Shown piece after piece: positions 56,415 to 64,000 of a DNA stretch of 64,000 bases. Made by a program: the position numbers and the translations under genes. How positions within the stretch are numbered: position 1 is the stretch's first letter; the number at the start of each line of letters is the position of its first letter. The notes below the pieces were generated by a model. The model saw only the letters and a program-made list of their open reading frames with translations, did no database searches and was not told the DNA's origin. This DNA comes from Ilex aquifolium (taxonomy: Eukaryota; Streptophyta; Magnoliopsida; Aquifoliales; Aquifoliaceae), in assembly GCA_951799425.1 (NCBI GenBank), contig OX637410.1:1550001-1614000 (forward strand), written 5' to 3'.

Positions 56415-58578
56415 TCACAACATGAGAGCACTAATATAATTCCATCAATAAGAAAAAATTTCCATTCATCATCCATAAAATTTACAATATCATCCCAAAA
56501 GAATAAGCCAAGCTATGGCATTTACATCTCAAAGGATCAAACGTAACTTAGCAGCGGAATAACAAAAGAAAACTAAACTTCACATGATTTCAAAATAAAT
56601 TCTCAAGTCTATTACAAAGGAAGCTATGTCTCTATATGTCCACCTCGGGATCTAGATTTCCCTCGAATGGAGCCTCCCAATACCCCTGCTCGTCAACTCC
56701 GAGGTTCTCCTCTAGCACCGTATCTGAAAAATGTTAGCGGTAGGGGGTGAGCACTAAGCTTCGTAGCAACATTCCTCCCAAACTCGAACAAGGTTTATAA
56801 AAACAGATAAAATGGCCGGTCTCAATTTCACAAATAGCATACATAATCTTTGAAGTAAAATAGGGACATTTTAAAAGGGATCTCAAGTTTAAGTAGCGAC
56901 AGTAATTTAAATGAACAGTAAAAGAAACCAAGATCCAATACATATCCATTTTCCGAAATATAAACCATTTTCCCACAAGTTCTTGTAGGAAACCATTTTC
57001 CACAATAATACCATAATCCATAACTTGACTATTCCACAACCATATGTATGTGTATCTCAAACATGATGTAAGGCAAACCCCATGAATCGACACATTGAGT
57101 AATATCTAACCCACACACACCCACACAAATCTTATCAAAGATATCCATCCTTTAGGAAGGGCGTATGCCACACCAATGGCAGTGACGTATCCAACCCAGG
57201 CATTAGTATACTAACCCTCTTACACGGCACCCGTGAGCAATAGCGGTTTAGTCTTACCAAAGCACTAACCCCACTACGAGTGGTAGGAGAAATGCCAACC
57301 CCCACGGAGCAAGCAACACGTCTACCCACTCTACGATATCTCGTCAAAGGCCACCCATGGTCATCCCACACTCATAAGAGATACAATACCAAACCCAATT
57401 TCACAATTTACAAGAATATCTTAAAAATCCCCAATTTAAGCATGTGACATTTTCAATAACCAACAAAGAAAATGCAAGAGATCACAACAATATCATTTTA
57501 TTACTCAACACAAAACACTATGATTTTGAAATCAAGAATAAAGGAAGAGTTCAAGAGGAAAACCCATCACTCTTGAAAACTAGGATTTTTCAAACAAAAG
57601 AGGGATTTCATGGGTATACAACCCTAACTTTGTGTAAAACATGTAATCTTTGTCAAAAAGCCTAAGAGAGGATGATTACATAGCATATATATACCATTGA
57701 TAGCCAAAACATACATATATAAATACCCTAACCTCAATGTAAGAGAAAGAGAAGAAATCCCCTACCTTGATGTTCTTGAAAACTCTAGGGTTTGATCCTT
57801 GAATCACCCTTTAACCTTGTGTTTCTTTCTCCTCCTTTATCTCCTCCTAGGGTTCTAATATGTTTAGGGTGAGAGTGGAATGTAAGAATGGGGTAAAATG
57901 TAGTGGAAATGGGTGTTTTAAATGGTCAAATCCCGATTTTTACTGTTTGGCGGGCGTCAGATAAATGGTACCGGTACGCGGTACCGGTACGGTTAAGCTA
58001 CTGGAGTAGTCGTACCGGTACACGGTACCGGTACGGTATGGTACCGGCACGCGGTACCGGTACTCTTCGGCTACTTCGACTTCCAAGGCAGTTTTGACCC
58101 ATTTAGAGGTCGAATTGAAAAATTTTCATGAGATACACTTTTGTAGCCCTAGATGTCTACTATCTACTGTCCACATTTCAGATAAATTGGACATAACGAT
58201 AAAAAGTTATGACCAAAATACTAGAAGGTGTCCCAACTCATTTTTACCCAAATTTTCTCTAAGTGTGTTTTCACTCCGGAATACTTCCTAACTTCCAATA
58301 CACCTCATATTACCTCTCCCAAGGTTGTTCGACCTTCCGGATTCAATGGACACCTTATTTTGACCTAAAAATATTTAGAAATTCGTCTAGTCACCATTTC
58401 CAAGTTTAAACGTCTTGGAAACTCCAACTTCCCAATCCATATTTATCTCTAGCATTTCTCCTACTATTACAATCTATATAATTTATCCTTACATCCTTAC
58501 ACATATCCACATTTTTTACAACCATTATTTACTATATATCTATATACATATATATAAAAGAAAATGCGGGGTGTTACA
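56415..58578 (-). repeat. 5' LTR of the chromovirus (main part; first 48 bases at 49359-49406)
   Basis: Matches 43790-45982 nearly base for base. It has a 27-base duplication-like insert near 56978 and a shorter GTACCGGTAC array near 57966-58070. Confidence 0.92.
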
Positions 58579-58583
58579 ATATT

Positions 58584-59517
58584 ATAAATGTAACCATCCA
58601 TCAATATGAGATGTATATATAACAATAAAGCATAGTTATAACATCGGCATTTCCATAACTCAAACAATATCTTACATATGTTCACCATTTACCGAAGGGT
58701 AAAAGTGGACTACTCACACCCCATTGCTACAGACAAGCAAGATGTGCAAGACAATTCCATTACAATACAAAATAAAACGCAGACACTCCTTCCCCGAGGA
58801 ATAGCTGAAACACAACCACTCTTAATACCGGTTAGGGCACAAAAGTGGCAGAGGTTCAACCCTCCAAGTAGAAAGGTATAACAGAAATGTAGAAAATAAG
58901 AAAAGCTTTAGCCGAAGGTAAGCTGCAAAGAAGGCTGGAAGAGGTTCGGAGGGCTTCCCTGCACTGTTTCTGACTTTCTCTCACTCTCACTGACTGTTTA
59001 TAACTTTTTGGATGTACTGGCGATACTCTGAACTCCCCTAACTTCCCTCCACTCTCTTTGACTTTCCCTCTGATGGGATGCTAAAAATGAACTCGGAGTA
59101 GCCTATTTATAGGCACTGGAAAGGCTGGTTAAGGCGGCACAATTGGAGGACCAATCAGGTGAGTTTGATGTAGCTTTGGACTAATGAGAAGCAAGGAGCT
59201 TGAGGCGGTTTAGGTGGCCGTCCAGATGCCACCACCACCTTTTGGACGCCCCTAGGTTGCTGGTTTTTATGTGTTGATGCCTTGGTCATTTAAATGTTGG
59301 AATTACACTTGGATCCCCCTTGGTTTTGAGCTTTGACAGTTGCATCCCCTGTAGTTCGTAGCTTTTACGCACAAAACCCTGAAAATAACAACAATTAACG
59401 CATTAATCCTAATTTACGCACTAACCCTAATTTGACATAATTTGACTCTTTTAAATTGTTTAGCTAACACAATTAACCTATTAACCTAACTTGATTACGC
59501 ACTAATTAGGGTTAATC
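58584..59517 (-). repeat. Athila-type 3' LTR, right part
   Basis: From the chromovirus TSD to the LTR start (minus strand TGATTAACCCTAATTAGTGC at 59517). TATA box on the minus strand (CTATAAATAG, 59103-59112). The remainder of the LTR lies at about 42948-43736. Combined length about 1.7 kb. Confidence 0.7.
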
Positions 59518-61190
59518 AAACCCCCAACCTAAACATTACTAGTCCCTAGTAATTAAAATAAATAACAACAAAATAAAATAAAATCACTTTCGTAGATGAC
59601 ATGATTGCATTTTAGCATATGCAACAAGCCATTAAACCCTTAAGTGATCCCTAGTGGACGAGTTTTGTCTCGTGAAGGTTTCAAGTGAAGCTACCTACAA
59701 ACTTCAATGGTTGGAATATAATAATTCATATTTTTTACAGATAAAATTAAATCACCATTCCTCTGATTTGCCAGGATACTTCCCTTCCCTAATCACTATA
59801 AAAGTAACACACATTAGCTGTGACACTATACATGTATTTTCAGAAAAACTTGTGTGTGTGTGTGTGCAATAATTCCTTTATTTCGAAAATCACTAAAGAA
59901 ATATCACCACCCTTTACTTTACTATTTAAGAATTAGCCTCGATGTCAATGCTTCTTGGAAATCACTCAGCAAAGAACACACTCTCATTATAGTGACTATC
60001 ACTCAAAAATTACATGTGATAAGAATATTGTTAACAAAGAAAATAATTTCACATGTAATATATCAAAAGAACGGTTATTTGAATAAAACTGGAATTTGGC
60101 ATAATCTCATGAAGGAACATTAACACAACATCAAACACATAATCAACACTTTCCTTTTTCATGAATAGACGAAAATAATACACATGCATGATTTCTGGAA
60201 TAAAAAAGGACTTTAGTAAGGTTATAATGTGGCCACGGGTTTAGGGTTTAAAAAACGACGTCAATGGTATTCAAATGCTATTCGTTCTTGTGTATTGCGA
60301 CACACCTCTTTCTAAACTTTCTCATACATGGTATTCCATTCACTTTCTCATTTTTCACTTTCTTGGCTCTTTTCTATCTTTCTTTTCTTTTCTTTCTTTG
60401 AACAATAGCCACCATCTTCTTTCTTTTGCTCTTTTCTTCTGCTCTTGCTTTTCTGTATCATACTAACTTTAAAAGATGGTGCAAGAAAATTAGATAACAA
60501 AGGTATGTCAGATTTATTTTTTTGTGGTTCGGTTATCATATGGGTTAAATGAAAAAGAACTTATACTTTTGAAGGCTCAATCACAGCTAACTAGGGATAT
60601 AATTTTGTAAAAGAAATGGCTAAAGCTCAAAATTAAATAAAAGATGGTCTAAGATCATTTTCCATAAATTATACACCTGCATAATTTCGTATTGAAAATT
60701 TAAAGAAAATGCTAACCATGTAATTCAATGAGCACTAATCAAAACAAAAATAATGAGATTATTCAAAGAAAATTATCGCTGAATCGAAAATTCTTACTTG
60801 AGTAAGTGTGAAATATCTTTCCAAGAAGGATAGGCTCAAAATCTACAATAGGTTTTTACATCTCCACTAAACATGTAAGCTTAATAAAGGAGTGTAATAT
60901 TGCAAAAAGTTCTCAAAATAAGGAATTTCACGTGTTCATAATAAAAGTTTCTAAGAACATATTAAGATAGTGCACAACCAAGATATGAAAATCTCGCGCA
61001 ATTGGGTTAAGCATAAGAATAATAACCTAATTGTAACGTGAATCACATGAAATATGCATCCTAACTTAACACAATTTAACCAAAAAACATAAACTAGATT
61101 ACTTCAAAAACCAAATTCAAAACATCATTCAAAACGTAAACAATTAAATGAAAATGCAGAAATTAAAAATAGTAGTAGAAGTGATAATGC
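59518..61190 (-). other. Athila non-coding region next to the 3' LTR
   Basis: Starts with the polypurine tract (AACCCCCAACC at about 59516-59527). AT-rich, no credible ORF. Shares several blocks with 51227-52800 of the non-autonomous element. Confidence 0.65.
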
Positions 61191-61199
61191 TGTGGAATC

Positions 61200-62340
61200 T
61201 CTTGAAAGATCTCTGATCAGGAAGTAGATGGGCCTCCATCGAAATGTCCTCTGAGTAGCATCAATATCTCAGTCTGGTTCTGTTCATATTCAGCCATGCG
61301 TTGATCAAGCTAGGTGATGCTGGTCCCGAGCTGGGTGACAGTGGTCTCCAACCTTAGCAAAATCTGTCTGTCGGATTGATCATCGACTGGTATGTACGGC
61401 TGCTCCTCCTATGGCTGAGGCTGCTCTGGTGGGTGAAAATCTTCGGCTCCTTGGAATGGTTCTTCCTGTGGTGCGGGCGGTACTTTTGGCTACTCCTCGG
61501 GCTGGACTCCATGGCTCTTCCTTAGAGAAGTATTGTCTAAAGGTGCAAAGTGCTCCACCGTCGGCCACGAGGGGTCTATGATCACTCCCTTACTCCTGCA
61601 AAGCTCAAAAACTAACATAGCATATGGAAGTGAGGATTTCTTGGCTTTCACTGTAATCAACATCTGGTCCATGATTAAGTTAGGGAGATAAATCATGTGT
61701 CCCATCCCAAAAGCATAAAGGAAGTAGGCTCGCTCGGTATATATCTGATTTTTCTGAGCTTGGGGTAATAGACTATTAACAGTAATCAAATTCAATATCC
61801 GGTACTTGTCTGTCAACTCCCCTTGCTTTATATATTTGTTCGGCCTCCCCCATACATAGTTCGGATTCCCTGTCAATTCTATCCTTATATCAGTCATATT
61901 TGGCGCTTGAGTATAAGGGTATTGCGAGTTGGGATGTCTCGGCATGGGCTAAAAAACATTGGCGATAGTGGTCGGTGTAAGTTGAAAAAAATACCCCCTT
62001 AACATACACACGAAGTTCCCTAGGTTCGGTCTCTTTCGCATTACTATAAAATTCACGGACTAGGCAATCAAAAGCAGAAGCAACAAATCTAACATAGTTT
62101 AACCATCCATGCGTAGCAAGTATTTGTCTAACACCAATATTCTCAAAATCTTCGTAAAAAACAGGCTGTTCAGGAATTATAGTCTTTAGAGAGAAAGTGA
62201 GTATCGTACCACACTTGTTTTTCAATATTCTCAAACATCGCAGTGTTAGAGATATTTCTTGCCTCAGGTTGCTGCGGAGGTGCTTCGGGTTACTGCAACT
62301 CGAAGATCCTCGTGTTCTAAGTCTTGGATCCATGTTTTTC
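61200..62340 (-). pseudogene. Athila ORF3-like region (putative plant transposon protein)
   Basis: Minus-strand frames contain MTDIRIELTGNPNYVWGRPN, NSLLPQAQKNQIYTERAYFL, LVREFYSNAKETEPRELRVY and VKGVFF. This pattern (VREFYxN..., YxVWxR..., ...ERAYxLYAxxxG) matches the protein found between pol and the 3' LTR of Athila elements and listed as a plant transposon protein family (recalled). Some authors treat this position as env-like; no membrane segment is evident. Broken. Confidence 0.6.
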
Positions 62341-62849
62341 TTGATTTCTCTCTAAAATCTTGCTTTTAACGAATTCCAATCGGTGAGAACCTAGAAAATG
62401 GCATGGGTAAGTGATTAATCGGAAGAAATTTGAAGAAAAATGGCTGAGTATAGCAGATTTGAGGAGAAGATGCAGAGAAGAGGTGTTGTTTTTCGTATTC
62501 TGCTGCGAGGGAATTCTGAAAACTACATTGGTTCACACCTACTGGGTATTTAAATGGGCAGGATCGTCCGGACGCCCCTACCACCGTCCGGACGGTGAGG
62601 ATGTTCTGGAATTTTTGCCTTGGCTCTTGCTGACTACTGGACTGCTTCATTTTCTGCATCAGTTATTTTCCTGCAATTAAAATATCAGATTAACCCCACT
62701 ACTAATCTACTAACTTTCCTAAAAAAACACTAACAATTAAACACTCACGTATTAACCTAACACAATAACACACTTAAAATAACATCTTAATTATTCTAAC
62801 AAACATATTTACGCAAAATTGATTTCACACATTCCTTGATCAATCAATT

Positions 62850-63248
62850 TTAATCTGAATCTTCTAAATCAACAACACCAGTGACACAGTTAATTTTACT
62901 TCTCATGTATCCTGACAACATGGGAGTAGAATAGGATGGCATCTCAGGGTATACCTTACTCTGCTCATACCTAATCCAATCAAGACGATCTAATGCTTGA
63001 CCTGAAATCGGTTCCGCACACTGATTGTATTCTCCTAAATGCATTAAACAACCACACTTCACATAACCACCGAGATGATTCGCTCGTCGGCATTCGGCAA
63101 AGGAACTCCTTCCGCACAAGGGTTTTGCTTGACTTTCGACGATTTCTAACTTTCTAACAATTCTTGCTTTTGCTATGATCAACGAATGTATATCTTTTGG
63201 AAAAATGTGTATGATGCTCAGACTAAACCAAAACAATTGCGCATCCAT
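62850..63248 (-). pseudogene. Unassigned Cys-rich frame in the Athila element
   Basis: A 132-codon minus-strand frame between integrase and the ORF3-like region. It has a cluster CGRSSFAECRRANHLGGY...CGCLMHLGEYNQC, possibly metal-binding. No family recognised. It may be a remnant of element-specific or captured sequence. Confidence 0.35.
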
Positions 63249-63532
63249 TTTTTTTTTTTTTTAAATTTTGGATTTTTTTTGAAAAATGACTAGAAAATGA
63301 CTCGCTATCTGGTTCTTTAACGTCTGCCAGTCACAAAGACGAATATGGATTGTTCCCTCCCCCCAACCTAAATTAAACATTGTCCTCAATGTATATTATA
63401 ATGAAATAGAATATAAGACAATTGCTAATCAGATCTGGAGACGAGACACATCCATAGTGCAAAACCTAATCTGTAAGACAAACAACAAGCAAGTAGTACA
63501 ACTATTTACAAATAAACACTTATGAATTTTTT

Positions 63533-64000
63533 TTAAAACAAATACACCGGTTCCATTAACTGCATGGAACTCACATCTTGAACAAAATTATCATGATACG
63601 GCTTAAGTCTTTGACCGTTTACTTTGAAAATATTTCCAGACAATGGATTCTCGATTTCAACTGCCCCATGCTCGAAAACTTGCTTGACAATGTAGGGGCC
63701 GGTCCATCTCGACCTTAACTTACCAGGAAATAGACGAAGTCTTGAATTATATAACAGGACTTTCTGAGATGGTTCAAAAGACTTCCGCACACTATATTCT
63801 TATCATGAAATATTTTCATTCTGGACTTAGTAATCTTAGCATTCTCTTATGCTTCATTTCTTAACTCTTATAATTCATTAATCTGAAGTTTGCGGGATGC
63901 ACTGGCTTTGTCAATATCAAAGTTCATCATTTTGATTGCCTAGTATGCTCGATGTTCCAATTCCATAGGCAAGTGACATGATTTACCATAAACTAACTGA
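63533..64000 (-). pseudogene. Athila integrase C-terminal region (fossil)
   Basis: Minus strand: LVYGKSCHLPMELEHRAY and NFDIDKASASRKLQINEL at 63840-64000, then KVLLYNSRLRLFPGKLRSRW, TGPYIVKQVFEHGAVEI and FKVNGQRLKPY at 63560-63770. These are the typical end of the Athila-clade integrase. It continues beyond the window. Broken. Confidence 0.9.

Larger units (their letters stand above)
43742..58578 (-). mobile_element. Ty3/chromovirus (Tekay/Del-like) retrotransposon fossil, TSD atatt
   Basis: LTRs start TGTAACACCCC and end GGGGTGTTACA. TSD atatt at 43737-43741 and 58579-58583. 3' LTR 43742-45982; 5' LTR 49359-49406 plus 56415-58578, split by a 7-kb nested element. Internal region 45983-49358 has a primer site (minus strand TGGTATTAGAGCC), gag, and at the other end an integrase tail with chromodomain. 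Most of pol is absent and replaced by an unrelated-looking 30-bp repeat region. The chromodomain next to the 3' LTR places it in the chromovirus group. It cannot be autonomous. LTR copies are very similar, with differences clustered in a repeat array, so the insertion is young, probably under two million years. Confidence 0.92.
42948..64000 (-). mobile_element. Athila-type (Ty3) retrotransposon fossil, truncated by window edge, hosting nested elements
   Basis: Minus strand. The right edge holds an Athila-type integrase C-terminal part; going left come an unassigned frame, an ORF3-like region, long non-coding sequence, a polypurine tract and the 3' LTR (right part 58584-59517, left part about 42948-43736). 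The LTR was split by the chromovirus insertion with TSD atatt. The left LTR end (TGATGACTCAC at about 42948) is chosen from the TG start and from the preceding CCTATGGGTTTGACCTC-like motif (minus strand), typical near the 3' end of Athila LTRs; it is approximate. The 5' half lies beyond 64000. Broken in many places. It is the oldest layer of this nest. Confidence 0.75.

Overview
The window is a stretch of flowering-plant nuclear genome, probably a eudicot, though the species cannot be told from the sequence. It is AT-rich, with GT-AG spliced exons separated by long introns, and most of it is layered transposable elements. One host gene is recognisable: the 3' two thirds of a short-chain dehydrogenase/reductase (SDR, DHRS7-like) on the + strand. 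Six coding exons lie at 7374-7466, 9234-9332, 27102-27203, 27847-27930, 30026-30091 and 30462-30548. All internal junctions are phase 0. The N-terminal Rossmann-fold exons are not visible and probably lie left of base 1.

From 1 to 7373 (apparently upstream intron): a broken hAT transposase gene (1-3425, minus) is split by a Ty3-type solo LTR (236-1949, TSD tagac). That LTR carries a 10-bp-phased array of heat-shock-element-like half-sites next to its TATA box. A Ty1/copia (SIRE-like) LTR (about 4049-6890) is split by a Mutator-like element (5313-6663, 9-bp TSD) that seems to hold a captured promoter/first exon.

From 9333 to 27101 (a single 17.8-kb intron): a nearly complete short-LTR copia fossil (9498-14855, TSD atctc); an older copia fragment with a TRIM-like insert; another copia fossil split by a non-autonomous hAT-like element (16899-18713, 8-bp TSD); a caulimovirid (endogenous pararetrovirus) protease/RT/RNase H fragment; an inverted fragment of the LTR seen at 4.1 kb; and the 5' end of one more copia element. 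The other introns are nearly clean.

From 31012 onward no host gene is visible. A fold-back MITE (31012-31342) is followed by a non-autonomous, GC-rich Tat-like LTR element (31755-40017, TSD aactt). It is packed with tandem repeats and has antisense coiled-coil-like coding sequence. An LTR-derived insertion (37830-40007, TSD tgcat) sits five bases from the end of its 3' LTR. After an unassigned, partly LTR-like stretch (40018-42947) comes a three-deep nest on the minus strand. An Athila-type element (about 42948 to beyond 64000) holds a Ty3 chromovirus in its LTR (43742-58578, TSD atatt). That chromovirus in turn holds a non-autonomous Athila relative in its own LTR (49407-56409, TSD accat).

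The most unusual signals are the heat-shock-like array, palindromic GTACCGGTAC arrays shared by different LTR families, the insertion with inverted LTR-type ends, the antisense coding in the Tat-like element, and the gene-fragment capture in the Mutator-like element. All retroelements here are treated as fossils. Ages and divergences are estimates by eye.
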